Below, one piece after another: positions 1 through 6,436 of a stretch of DNA of 6,811 nucleotides. Origin of the DNA: Thermococcus paralvinellae (GTDB taxonomy: Archaea; Methanobacteriota_B; Thermococci; Thermococcales; Thermococcaceae). Numbering within the stretch: the first letter of the stretch is position 1; every line of letters begins with the position of its first letter. A program made the translations under genes and the position numbers. Below the pieces are notes generated by a model that made no database searches, was not told where the DNA came from, and worked only from the letters and a program-made list of their open reading frames with translations. The stretch covers positions 1-6,811 of the forward strand of contig DQUR01000120.1 in NCBI GenBank assembly GCA_015662175.1, written 5' to 3'.

Positions 1-289
1 CACTGATTTGGCCTTACTTTCTTTACCGAGTTCTAGATAAGGCTTTCCATTGGAAAGGCATGGCGAATTCAGGCTTACATTTGGCTTCATTTGTGACTTT
101 TTGGGACTGTTTCGTTGCACCTCAGCCGTGTAACACCTTCCTTAACAAGTACCGCTCGTCTTCCCCCTTCTCCATGCAATTCTCCAATCCAGAGACCACG
201 AATTCCCAGCCTGAAGAACGTAAACTATCCACCCAATACTTTTAACCCACAATTGTCAAACCTAATGTGGACACGTCCCCACAATCAAG
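1..289. other. Upstream region without a supported gene
   Basis: No convincing gene lies here. The rightward frame that runs in phase into the helicase from position 115 is low-complexity (rich in P, S, N and T), has no ribosome binding site and ends upstream of a better start, so I treat it as non-coding. On the minus strand, a frame open from about 141 to the left edge contains an ATG at 90 and would give 30 codons beginning MKPNVSLNSP before running off the window. A second minus frame (175 down to 122) gives a 17-residue peptide preceded by GGAG. Neither has a recognisable family. A perfect 7-bp inverted repeat (CTTTCCA, 1 nt, TGGAAAG) sits at 43-57. A leftward TATA-like box (GTTAAAAGT on the minus strand) lies near 237-246, so a leftward transcript is possible but unproven. 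Confidence 0.4.
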
Positions 290-300
290 AAAAATTTATT
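290..300 (+). promoter_or_regulatory. TATA/BRE-like promoter of the helicase gene
   Basis: An A-rich BRE-like stretch (CAAGAAA) leads into AAATTTATT. The centre of the box is about 23 nt before the ATG at 319 and 29 nt before the ATG at 325. Archaeal transcription usually starts about 25 nt downstream of the TATA centre, so the transcript would begin almost exactly at the start codon. This supports the internal start at 319/325 and a leaderless mRNA. Confidence 0.5.
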
Positions 301-318
301 TTCTCCTCTCGCGTAACC

Positions 319-2994
319 ATGAATATGAAAGAACTTTTCAGCAAGCTTGAAAGTGAAATCGTGGCCATCAGGCAGTTTCCACCGAGAGAGGGACAATATG
401 GGGAGTTCACATTTAAAAATCCCGAAATAGCCAAGCTTGTGGAGGATTTGGGGTTTAGGCTGTATAAGCATCAGGTTGAAGCGTTGAATGCCCTCTACTC
501 TGGAAAAAACATTGTTGTAACAACACCCACGGCTTCCGGTAAAAGCGAGATCTTCAGATTGGCCATTTTTGACAGCTATCTGTCAAATCCCCATAACACC
601 TATCTCCTGATCTACCCCACCCGCGCCTTGATAAACAACCAGTATGAAAAGTTCTCCTTTGAGAACTTTCACTTCTTTCGGATAACAAAGAAAACGGTGA
701 ATGCTAAAATCCTCACCGGTGACGTTGAATTGAGTGAAAGGAGGGCAATCCTAAGGGAAAAACCAAGGGTAATTTTTACAACACCTGACATGCTCCACCA
801 CCACATCCTAAGAAATTTGAAAGATTATGAATGGCTTTTGAGGAATTTGCGGTATCTGGTTGTTGATGAGCTCCATGTTTACAGGGGTGTCTTTGGAACC
901 AATGCAGCTTACGTCTTCAGGCGATTGCTGAGGGCATTAAAGCGATTTGGGGTTAAACCTCAGGTAATAGCTCTCTCCGCAACCCTCAGAAATCCCAAAG
1001 AATTTGCCGAGAACTTTTTTAATCTTGAGTTTGAGGCGATAACAAAAGCAACAAATCCCTTTCCAGAGCGTTATCTGGTTTTCTTTGAGCCGAGAAGGTT
1101 GAATGAAATGCATCTTTTAAAGGCCATAGTTGAAGAACTGGCAGAGAAAGGGATTAAAACACTCGTTTTCTTTGATTCGAGAAAAGGAACCGAAAAGCTA
1201 ATGAGATTTTTGCTTTCTTCTCCAGCCGTTTATAAAACATCAACCTATAAAGGAACCCTTCCAAAGAACATCCGCTGGGAGATTGAGAGGGACTTTAAGG
1301 AAGGGAAGCTTTTGATCCTTCTAACAACAAACGCCCTGGAGCTTGGCATAGATGTCGGGGATCTGGATGCTGTAATCAACTATGGAATTCCGCCGGATGG
1401 ACTGTTTTCGCTGATTCAGCGCTTCGGAAGGGCCGGGCGTTTAAAGGAAAGGGTGGCAATAAACGGGATAGTTCTGAGGAGAAACGGTCTGGACTATTAC
1501 TACAAAGAACACTTAGATGAGCTCGTTGAGAGGCTGGAGAAGGGGATAATTGAATACATGCCCGTTAATCTGAAGAATCGTCTGGTTGCTAAAAAGCACC
1601 TCCACTACCTCCTGACCGAACTTAAAGTCATCGAATGGGATGAGCTAAACGACTTTGAAAAAGCCGTGGCTAAAGAACTGATAAAGGAAAAGAAGGTAAA
1701 ACTCCACCAAAATCCTCTGACTCGAAAGAAGGAGCTCAGGATTTTAAGGCCCGCTTTCAGCTACTCATCAATTAGGACGGCAAGTGATGAGAGCTATTTT
1801 CTGGTTTTGGATGAGCCCTGGGTAAGGCATAGACTGCAAGAAAGGAACCTTCTGCGCTTCGTAAACTGGCTCAAGCTTAAGGGTTATCTCATTGAAGAGG
1901 TTGATAAGCCAGAGTATTACCGCTCATTGTTGCCGGGAATGGCATACTTCTCAAGGGGAGAGCTTTACATGGCCAAAGATATGTTGAAAATTGGAAAATT
2001 CCACTTCATCTTTGTAAGGCAACTTAACCGATTCTGGGAGGTTGAAACTTTTGCATCAAAGCGTGAAGAGGTTGAAATCCTTGAAAGTTATGGGGAAAAA
2101 CAGTTCAGGGATGTTGAAATTCACATCGGCCGGCTCAGGGTTAGGCATAGATACTGGGGCTTTGCGGTGAAGGGCAGGGATACTCCGCTCTACCTCCAGG
2201 AACTGCTCAAGCTTAAAGAAGAGGGCATTTTAAAGGGCAAAATCTATGCACCCCTCGTTGGAGGATTGGAGGCTGTTAACTTGGATGAGCTGAGCGATGA
2301 AGAATGGAAAATCCTTGATTGGGGAAGGTTCGCCAAGGTTGAATTTGAGAAACCCCATGAGAGAGAATTTGAAACTGATGGTATCTGGTTTGTGTTTCCC
2401 GATAGGATTAGAGAGGTTACAAGGGAGGAATTCCATGAGTTCTTTGGGATAGCGCTTGAGCAGGGGGATTTGGCGTTTTCCATCTATGAGCATCTGGACA
2501 GGAGAAAGCTCTTCCCGGAGCTTTTGGGAGCCACGACATACTACATAAGGAAAACAATTGAGGACATTCTTGAGAAGGCAAAGGTTAAGGATGATGAACT
2601 TGCATTAGCCATAAAGAAGATGATTGACAGCAAGGATGGCATCGGGAATGGTCTTCATGCAATAGAGCACAACATGATAAAGATAGCCCCAATCTTTACC
2701 TATATCGATAGCAGAGAGCTTGGTGGCTACAGTTATGAGAGCTTCCCCAATCCACCGCACCTGGGAATGCCGGTGGTGTTCATCTACGATGGAAACGAGG
2801 GGGGCTTTGGATTGGCAGAGATACTCTACGAGAATGCAGAAAAGCTTATGGAAAAAAGCTTTGAGCATCTGAAGAGTTGCAGATGCAGAGATGGATGTCC
2901 CCTATGTGTTTATTCACCCAAATGCGGAACATTTAACGAGTTCCTGGACAAGTGGCAGGCGATAAAAATCTGGGAGAAGACTTTGAAGTGCTGA
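319..2994 (+). CDS. Hrq1/MrfA-like DEAD/H helicase with DUF1998 (MZB) C-terminal domain
   Basis: An 891-residue superfamily 2 helicase, probably an ATP-dependent 3'-5' DNA helicase acting in DNA repair. Seen: a Q-like region at 45-56, Walker A PTASGKS (70-76), motif Ia YPTRAL (99-104), TTPDML (154-159), Walker B DELH (183-186), SAT (220-222), LVFFDSR (282-288), NALELGID (338-345) and arginine-finger motif QRFGRAGR (367-374). The C-terminal part carries HAIEH (780-784), a glycine-rich YDGNEGGFGLAE segment (823-834) and cysteines 854, 856, 860, 863 and 869, the signature of the DUF1998/MZB metal-binding domain. Known: this architecture defines yeast Hrq1 and Bacillus MrfA (YprA), linked to crosslink repair. 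The roughly 400 residues between the core and MZB are long for MrfA. Start: ATG 319 (or 325) has no Shine-Dalgarno but sits where a leaderless transcript would begin. An upstream in-frame ATG at 115 would add 68 residues of non-coding-like sequence. No partner nuclease is adjacent. The family call is firm; the exact substrate is inferred. Confidence 0.93.
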   Translation: MNMKELFSKLESEIVAIRQFPPREGQYGEFTFKNPEIAKLVEDLGFRLYKHQVEALNALYSGKNIVVTTPTASGKSEIFRLAIFDSYLSNPHNTYLLIYPTRALINNQYEKFSFENFHFFRITKKTVNAKILTGDVELSERRAILREKPRVIFTTPDMLHHHILRNLKDYEWLLRNLRYLVVDELHVYRGVFGTNAAYVFRRLLRALKRFGVKPQVIALSATLRNPKEFAENFFNLEFEAITKATNPFPERYLVFFEPRRLNEMHLLKAIVEELAEKGIKTLVFFDSRKGTEKLMRFLLSSPAVYKTSTYKGTLPKNIRWEIERDFKEGKLLILLTTNALELGIDVGDLDAVINYGIPPDGLFSLIQRFGRAGRLKERVAINGIVLRRNGLDYYYKEHLDELVERLEKGIIEYMPVNLKNRLVAKKHLHYLLTELKVIEWDELNDFEKAVAKELIKEKKVKLHQNPLTRKKELRILRPAFSYSSIRTASDESYFLVLDEPWVRHRLQERNLLRFVNWLKLKGYLIEEVDKPEYYRSLLPGMAYFSRGELYMAKDMLKIGKFHFIFVRQLNRFWEVETFASKREEVEILESYGEKQFRDVEIHIGRLRVRHRYWGFAVKGRDTPLYLQELLKLKEEGILKGKIYAPLVGGLEAVNLDELSDEEWKILDWGRFAKVEFEKPHEREFETDGIWFVFPDRIREVTREEFHEFFGIALEQGDLAFSIYEHLDRRKLFPELLGATTYYIRKTIEDILEKAKVKDDELALAIKKMIDSKDGIGNGLHAIEHNMIKIAPIFTYIDSRELGGYSYESFPNPPHLGMPVVFIYDGNEGGFGLAEILYENAEKLMEKSFEHLKSCRCRDGCPLCVYSPKCGTFNEFLDKWQAIKIWEKTLKC

Positions 2995-2997
2995 TTT

Positions 2998-3036
2998 GCT
3001 TTATCATTTTCTCAACGTATCGGCTTTATCATTTTC
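2998..3036 (+). repeat. Tandem 14-bp T-rich direct repeat, possible terminator
   Basis: GCTTTATCATTTTC occurs perfectly at 2998-3011 and again at 3023-3036, a 25-bp period, beginning 4 nt after the helicase stop codon. Each copy ends in an oligo-T run followed by C, the kind of signal that ends archaeal transcription, so a doubled terminator for the helicase mRNA is the simplest reading. It could instead be a protein-binding site. Confidence 0.5.
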
Positions 3037-3132
3037 CGTTGTTTCCCAACTAATCACAAAGAAAAGCGTTCTAAGATTTGCCCATGTTCCTTAGTATCCT
3101 GAAGGTGTCCGCATCCCTTCGCTTAAATCTCC

Positions 3133-3147
3133 TCCCAGACTCTGGGA
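3133..3147. promoter_or_regulatory. Operator-like 15-bp palindrome upstream of the flavoprotein promoter
   Basis: TCCCAGACTCTGGGA is a perfect 7-bp inverted repeat around one central base. Its right edge touches the A-rich BRE/TATA candidate of the flavoprotein gene, the usual place for an archaeal activator or repressor site. The binding protein is unknown. It could also form a tight hairpin, but a one-base loop makes a DNA site more likely. Confidence 0.4.
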
Positions 3148-3159
3148 AAAGGTTAAATT
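3147..3159 (+). promoter_or_regulatory. BRE/TATA candidate for the flavoprotein gene
   Basis: AAAAGGTTAAATT resembles the purine-rich BRE plus TATA of Thermococcales promoters. Initiation about 25 nt beyond the TATA centre would fall near 3180, giving a leader of about 20 nt that contains the ribosome binding site. A second, weaker candidate (GCTTAAAT) lies at 3121-3128. Confidence 0.45.
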
Positions 3160-3190
3160 CCAGTACGTTGATTAACGAGATAAATAGGAA

Positions 3191-3197
3191 AGGTGAT
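3191..3197 (+). promoter_or_regulatory. Ribosome binding site of the flavoprotein gene
   Basis: AGGTGAT matches the archaeal 16S anti-Shine-Dalgarno over seven bases and lies 3 nt before ATG 3201. It fixes the start there and rules out the longer open frame beginning at 3078. The same motif and spacing recur in front of nikR. Confidence 0.85.
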
Positions 3198-3200
3198 TGT

Positions 3201-3725
3201 ATGAGAATGGCGTGGGGAATCAGCGGGGCGGGGCATCTTCTCAAGGAGAGCGTTGAAGTGATTGAAAAGCTCAGCGAAAGGCATGAGATAAAAATTTTTC
3301 TCTCAAGGGCTGGAGAAGAGGTTGCAAAAATGTATCATGTTCTGGACAGAATCGAGAGGTTTCCTCTTGTCAAGGAGTCCAGGCAGGATTTTTCCTTCCC
3401 CTCGTGTGGAGCTTTCAATCTAAGAAAATTCGACGTCTTCATAATCTCCCCCGCGACATCGAACACGATTGCAAAAATCAGACTTGGGATTGCAGATTCG
3501 CTTTTATCCTGCTGTGCCTCCCAGGCATTGAAGAGCAGGATCCCTTTGATACTGATCCCAACGGATTCAAAGCCCATCATTGAAACCAGAGCCCCCAACG
3601 GTCAAATTTTCAAGATATATGTGAGAAAAGTTGATCTGGAACATCTGGAGGCACTGAAGGAGGAGGGGGTTATAATTTTGGAGCATCCTTACGAGGTTGA
3701 AAAGGCTTTAGAGCGATTCCTGTGA
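3201..3725 (+). CDS. Archaeoflavoprotein (flavoprotein family PF02441, MJ0208/AfpA/DmrB-like)
   Basis: A 174-residue cytoplasmic flavin-binding protein. Seen: N-terminal beta strand and glycine turn AWGISGAGHLL (4-14), typical of the archaeal branch of the PF02441 flavoprotein fold; the phosphate/flavin-binding segment ISPATSNTIAKIRLGIADSL (82-101); and a strand ending in LILIPTD (116-122). Known: relatives are AfpA of Archaeoglobus, which binds FMN and carries electrons, and DmrB, dihydromethanopterin reductase. The match is to this group rather than to the decarboxylases Dfp/CoaC or UbiX, but the physiological acceptor cannot be read from sequence. Cys69 and the Cys104-Cys105 pair are present, but no ferredoxin-like cysteine cluster. 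The start is set by a strong ribosome binding site at 3191. The gene has its own promoter 206 bp behind the helicase, so an operon with it is unlikely. Its last 37 bp, including the stop, overlap the end of the convergent gene. Confidence 0.85.
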   Translation: MRMAWGISGAGHLLKESVEVIEKLSERHEIKIFLSRAGEEVAKMYHVLDRIERFPLVKESRQDFSFPSCGAFNLRKFDVFIISPATSNTIAKIRLGIADSLLSCCASQALKSRIPLILIPTDSKPIIETRAPNGQIFKIYVRKVDLEHLEALKEEGVIILEHPYEVEKALERFL

Positions 3726-5749
3726 ACATAGTAGAAATTTCCTTCACCATCAATGTAAACGTAGTCTGGAGAGTATTTTGGCCCATGATAGAGGTTATAC
3801 CCATCCAAGCGATACCACAGATCTCTGGCTGCCTCGAGTTTGTTTAGCTCATCAAGGATTCTTAAATCACCCCTTTTAATCATGTTGAGGAGTTTTTGCA
3901 GGTACTCATCACTTATCCTGAAGCCTATGTAGGATGCAAAGAACTCATAACCCGTTATAAACTCTTTTGATAGATCCTTGGAAGGATAGGCAGGTGTAAC
4001 CCTTATACCAAAGCGTTTGTAGAATTCCCTCAGAGCAAATTTGTCTGGCCTATAGGGAATAAGTCCAAGGGCCATGAGCTCGACGGTCTCCCTGGAATAT
4101 TTTTTAGGCCACTCGGGCTCGAAGGGATATATATGCTCCGGAACTTTAGGATATGGGTCAGAGCCGAGGACATAAAGTGCCTTGTAACTACTTCCAACCA
4201 ATAATGGGGCTCTCCAGATTACTACCACTTCCGAATGGTCAAGCTTTCCTCCGCTTAAGCTTGCTGGAATTTGTATTGCCCATGCATTGAGATTAAAATC
4301 CATGAATAGGTTGTTCATTAGAATAACTTCTGTTTCACCGTCATAACCACATATTCCAGATTGAAGGGTCTTCACTATGGGAACATCAAAAGAGTGGACG
4401 TAAACATTGACAAAATATGCAATGTGGAGGGCGGTCATGGAATAAAAAGGTACAGGCTTTTTGTAGTAGTTCAAGAGCCTGTGTTTTGCATCGTTATAGA
4501 AAAACTCCATGGCATGGCCGAGCTTTATTTTATGATAGCGAACAAAACCCAAATCGGGATATACCGCCTCAAAAACTTGAAGGGGCTTATACCGGGCGGC
4601 TCTTCTCCACATATACTCGATTTCACTTTTACTATAAAGCTCTGCATTCTGGAAATCATAGGGGCCCTTTCCATTAAAATAAATTGGGAACACGAGGGGA
4701 TAGTGAGCAAGGGACACATCCACCGAATTTTTGTTCCCTTTGGCATCGTAGGCTTCTATTGTTATGGTGCAATTTCCCCAGTCTTGGGGGAACTGGAGCA
4801 CTTGTGTGTATCTCAGGGAATCAACATCTATCGGATTTTCAACCTTCTCTTTTCCATTCACAAGTATCCTTACCTTTTTTGGAGGATTTGCATTGTCCTC
4901 AATGCTCAACGAAATCTCAATCAATCCTGAAGGAAGGCTCTCAACTTTTCCCCGCAGTTTTGGAGGTGTCTTGTCGTTTTGATGCTCCCTTTTAAATTCT
5001 TCCCATGTTGCTTGAACATGTGCAATCTCAAAACGGTAAGCGTTTTTCATAAACCAATCCCTGTAGGTTGTGTTCATTAATAACTCCTGCTTTATCTGTC
5101 CCAGCCCCAGTACGAATTTTGATATCTCATCCGGTTCAAATCCACCCAAAAGTCCCTGCATGTTGTCAATTACCTCAATTACATCGGGAGGAAGACCAGA
5201 AAGGGACATGCTGAGCTCCTTAACCAGCTGTATATATTCGGTCAAACTCTTTACCTGATATATATGACGGGAGTTTTCTATACCCGTCCTTATATTGGGG
5301 GGCAGGGTGAGGTATATGTCCATGAATTCCCTCACTTGGCTGTTGAAAATGTTCACCATTTTTGAGAATCCCTCCAGGGTGTAGGGAGCTTCTGAGAACA
5401 GGAATCTAACCATATCATCCCGAAGTGCTAGGGGAACCTCATTGAGCGTTTGGGCCACCTTCCCGCAGAGACTGGAAAACTTTATCGGATCTGTAACATC
5501 AACATCTCTAAACAGCGTTGTGTGATACTTGTAAAGGGGGTGTACGTTTTTTATCATTTCGAGCTCGCTCTCATCAATTCTCCCGTCATTTAAAAACCCA
5601 AGTTGTTCCGCTATGTATTCATAGTCACCTTCGAGAGTTTTTACGGGAACGGTGTTTTTTCTGACCTGAGGAGGACGAAAAACAAACATGAGCCCCAGAA
5701 CATAGAGGAGCATTAACACAACGGCAACTTTGCGTAAGTCAATTTGCAT
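3689..5749 (-). CDS. Membrane-anchored protein with Ig-like module and transglutaminase-like domain
   Basis: A 686-residue protein I know no name for. Seen (numbered from the preferred start): MQIDLRK followed by a hydrophobic helix (about 8-24) with no clear cleavage site, so an N-terminal membrane anchor with the rest outside the cell; a largely helical region (about 40-255) containing DGRID..E (55-62), the second half of a calcium-binding loop; a beta-rich Ig-like module (about 260-351) with TPP at its start and RILVNGK; and a region (about 430-545) resembling the papain-like transglutaminase core. In that core a GICGYDGE segment carries Cys467, LDHSEVVV carries His505 and LGSDPYP carries Asp531, in the order of the Cys-His-Asp triad. 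Known: such archaeal domains may be proteases or cross-linking enzymes; the activity here is inferred. Start: ATG 5749 places the helix at the N-terminus; ATG 5803 would add 18 polar residues and has no better ribosome binding site. The gene diverges from nikR and converges on the flavoprotein gene. Confidence 0.8.
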   Translation of the reverse strand: MQIDLRKVAVVLMLLYVLGLMFVFRPPQVRKNTVPVKTLEGDYEYIAEQLGFLNDGRIDESELEMIKNVHPLYKYHTTLFRDVDVTDPIKFSSLCGKVAQTLNEVPLALRDDMVRFLFSEAPYTLEGFSKMVNIFNSQVREFMDIYLTLPPNIRTGIENSRHIYQVKSLTEYIQLVKELSMSLSGLPPDVIEVIDNMQGLLGGFEPDEISKFVLGLGQIKQELLMNTTYRDWFMKNAYRFEIAHVQATWEEFKREHQNDKTPPKLRGKVESLPSGLIEISLSIEDNANPPKKVRILVNGKEKVENPIDVDSLRYTQVLQFPQDWGNCTITIEAYDAKGNKNSVDVSLAHYPLVFPIYFNGKGPYDFQNAELYSKSEIEYMWRRAARYKPLQVFEAVYPDLGFVRYHKIKLGHAMEFFYNDAKHRLLNYYKKPVPFYSMTALHIAYFVNVYVHSFDVPIVKTLQSGICGYDGETEVILMNNLFMDFNLNAWAIQIPASLSGGKLDHSEVVVIWRAPLLVGSSYKALYVLGSDPYPKVPEHIYPFEPEWPKKYSRETVELMALGLIPYRPDKFALREFYKRFGIRVTPAYPSKDLSKEFITGYEFFASYIGFRISDEYLQKLLNMIKRGDLRILDELNKLEAARDLWYRLDGYNLYHGPKYSPDYVYIDGEGNFYYVHRNRSKAFSTS

Positions 5750-5783
5750 AACGTTTCCCTGTTTGTGAAATGAATTTGTTGCT

Positions 5784-5795
5784 TTATCAAATTTT
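5784..5795 (-). promoter_or_regulatory. Possible TATA element for the transglutaminase-like gene
   Basis: On the minus strand AAAATTTGATAA lies about 38 nt before the ATG at 5749. Initiation 25 nt downstream would leave a leader of about 13 nt. The alternative is the TTTAAA box at 5836-5844 read leftward, giving a leader of about 65 nt. I cannot choose between them from sequence. Confidence 0.25.
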
Positions 5796-5834
5796 CTGGA
5801 CATTTGTGGATAACACGGGCATTGATTCTGAATA

Positions 5835-5844
5835 GCTTTAAATA
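5835..5844 (+). promoter_or_regulatory. TATA box of nikR, possibly shared with the divergent gene
   Basis: GCTTTAAATA is centred about 37 nt before the nikR ATG, so transcription would begin near 5864, just before the AGGTGAT ribosome binding site, leaving a very short leader. Its core TTTAAA is self-complementary, so it also reads as a TATA box toward the left-hand gene. No clear NikR operator of the Escherichia coli type (GTATGA, 16 nt, TCATAC) is visible around it. Confidence 0.55.
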
Positions 5845-5866
5845 TTGCGGGGATAAGTTAATTCTC

Positions 5867-5873
5867 AGGTGAT
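5867..5873 (+). promoter_or_regulatory. Ribosome binding site of nikR
   Basis: AGGTGAT, a seven-base match to the archaeal anti-Shine-Dalgarno, ends 3 nt before ATG 5877 and settles the nikR start. Confidence 0.85.
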
Positions 5874-5876
5874 ACC

Positions 5877-6293
5877 ATGAGGATAGTGCGCTTTGGGGTT
5901 TCCATTCCACAGGATCTGCTCACAAAGTTCGACAGGATCATAGAAGAAAAAGGGTATACAAACAGAAGTGAGGCAATAAGGGACCTGATCAGGGACTTTA
6001 TTGTGAGGCATGAATGGGAGGCTGGCGATGAAGAGGTTGCCGGAACCATTACAATAGTTTACAACCATGATGAGGCCGAGGTGATTAAGGAGCTCCTGAA
6101 TTTGCAGCATGACTACATTGATGAAATCGTCTCAAGTTTGCATGTTCACATGGACGAGCACAACTGCCTTGAAGTTGTGGTTGTAAAAGGGAAAGCGAGT
6201 AGGATAAAAAAGATTGCCGAGAGACTTATAAGTCTCAAGGGGGTTAAGCACGGGAAACTTGTTATGACCACCACTGGGAAGGAACTCGTTTGA
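5877..6293 (+). CDS. nikR: Nickel-responsive transcriptional regulator NikR
   Basis: A 138-residue nickel-sensing repressor, the usual length for this family. Seen: an N-terminal ribbon-helix-helix DNA-binding domain (about 1-45) with [11 protein letters not shown] forming the beta strand and [11 protein letters not shown] the second helix; a C-terminal ACT-like metal-binding domain (about 55-134). The four high-affinity nickel ligands are all present: His78, His89, His91 and Cys97 (the last three in LHVH and NC), matching His76, His87, His89 and Cys95 of the Escherichia coli protein. Known: NikR tetramers bind Ni(II) and repress nickel uptake genes; Thermococcales need nickel for NiFe hydrogenases. 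No nickel transporter gene is in the window, so its targets must be elsewhere, apart from possible autoregulation or control of the divergent gene. The start is set by a strong ribosome binding site. The tRNA-Thr gene follows after 42 bp with its own promoter. Confidence 0.96.
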   Translation: MRIVRFGVSIPQDLLTKFDRIIEEKGYTNRSEAIRDLIRDFIVRHEWEAGDEEVAGTITIVYNHDEAEVIKELLNLQHDYIDEIVSSLHVHMDEHNCLEVVVVKGKASRIKKIAERLISLKGVKHGKLVMTTTGKELV

Positions 6294-6301
6294 GGAAAAG
6301 C

Positions 6302-6309
6302 TTATAAAT
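6302..6309 (+). promoter_or_regulatory. TATA box of the tRNA-Thr gene
   Basis: TTATAAAT, preceded by the purine-rich BRE-like GAGGAAAAGC, begins 9 nt after the nikR stop. Its centre is about 30 nt before the first base of the tRNA, so transcription would begin a few bases upstream of the mature 5' end, leaving a short leader for RNase P. Confidence 0.75.
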
Positions 6310-6335
6310 TCACCCCTCATCATCTTTTCTTGGGT

Positions 6336-6412
6336 GCCGGGGTAGCCTAGCTCGGTAGGGCGGGGGACTCGTAATCCCCAGGTCCCGGGTTCAAATCCCG
6401 GTCCCGGCTCCA
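6336..6412 (+). tRNA. tRNA-Thr (anticodon CGT)
   Basis: A complete 77-nt tRNA gene with encoded CCA. Seen: acceptor stem GCCGGGG (6336-6342) pairing with TCCCGGC (6402-6408, one G-U); D arm GCCT/GGGC; anticodon stem GGGGA/TCCCC around the loop CTCGTAA, with anticodon CGT at 6370-6372 reading ACG threonine codons; T arm CCGGG TTCAAAT CCCGG; discriminator T at 6409 and CCA at 6410-6412. The strong GC content of the stems against AT-rich surroundings is typical of a hyperthermophile. No intron interrupts the anticodon loop. The gene has its own TATA box although it directly follows nikR. Confidence 0.97.
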
Positions 6413-6418
6413 TACAAA

Positions 6419-6433
6419 TTTTTCTAATTTTCT
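6419..6433 (+). terminator. T-rich terminator of the tRNA gene
   Basis: Seven bases after the CCA end the DNA runs TTTTT C TAA TTTT CT. Successive oligo-T runs without a GC stem are the normal intrinsic stop for archaeal RNA polymerase, especially behind tRNA genes. A small hairpin, TCTAAC/GTTAGA with a 5-nt loop, follows at 6431-6447 and overlaps the start of the long palindrome. Confidence 0.6.
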
Positions 6434-6436
6434 AAC

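Noticed and set aside
115..318. N-terminal extension of the helicase by 68 residues
   Set aside because: Low-complexity sequence without a ribosome binding site; the TATA box at 290-300 lies inside it, so the mRNA would not include it.
3078..3200. Longer start for the flavoprotein
   Set aside because: AGGTGAT three bases before ATG 3201 and the family's usual N-terminus (MRMAWGISGAG) fix the later start; the palindrome and TATA candidate lie in the rejected part.
4361..4995. Several plus-strand frames opposite the transglutaminase-like gene
   Set aside because: They overlap each other in different frames, have no ribosome binding sites and are shadows of the long minus-strand gene with clear domains.
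5750..5876. NikR operator of the Escherichia coli type
   Set aside because: No GTATGA-N16-TCATAC-like dyad is visible; the weak TTATC/GATAA inverted pair at 5784-5813 is too short to claim.
6391..6412. Attachment site of an integrated virus or plasmid in tRNA-Thr
   Set aside because: Only one copy of the tRNA 3' end is present in the window and no integrase gene is seen, so integration cannot be claimed.
6132..6413. Minus-strand 93-residue frame beginning MEPGPGFEPGTWG
   Set aside because: This is the familiar false translation of the antisense of a tRNA plus nikR; it has no independent support.
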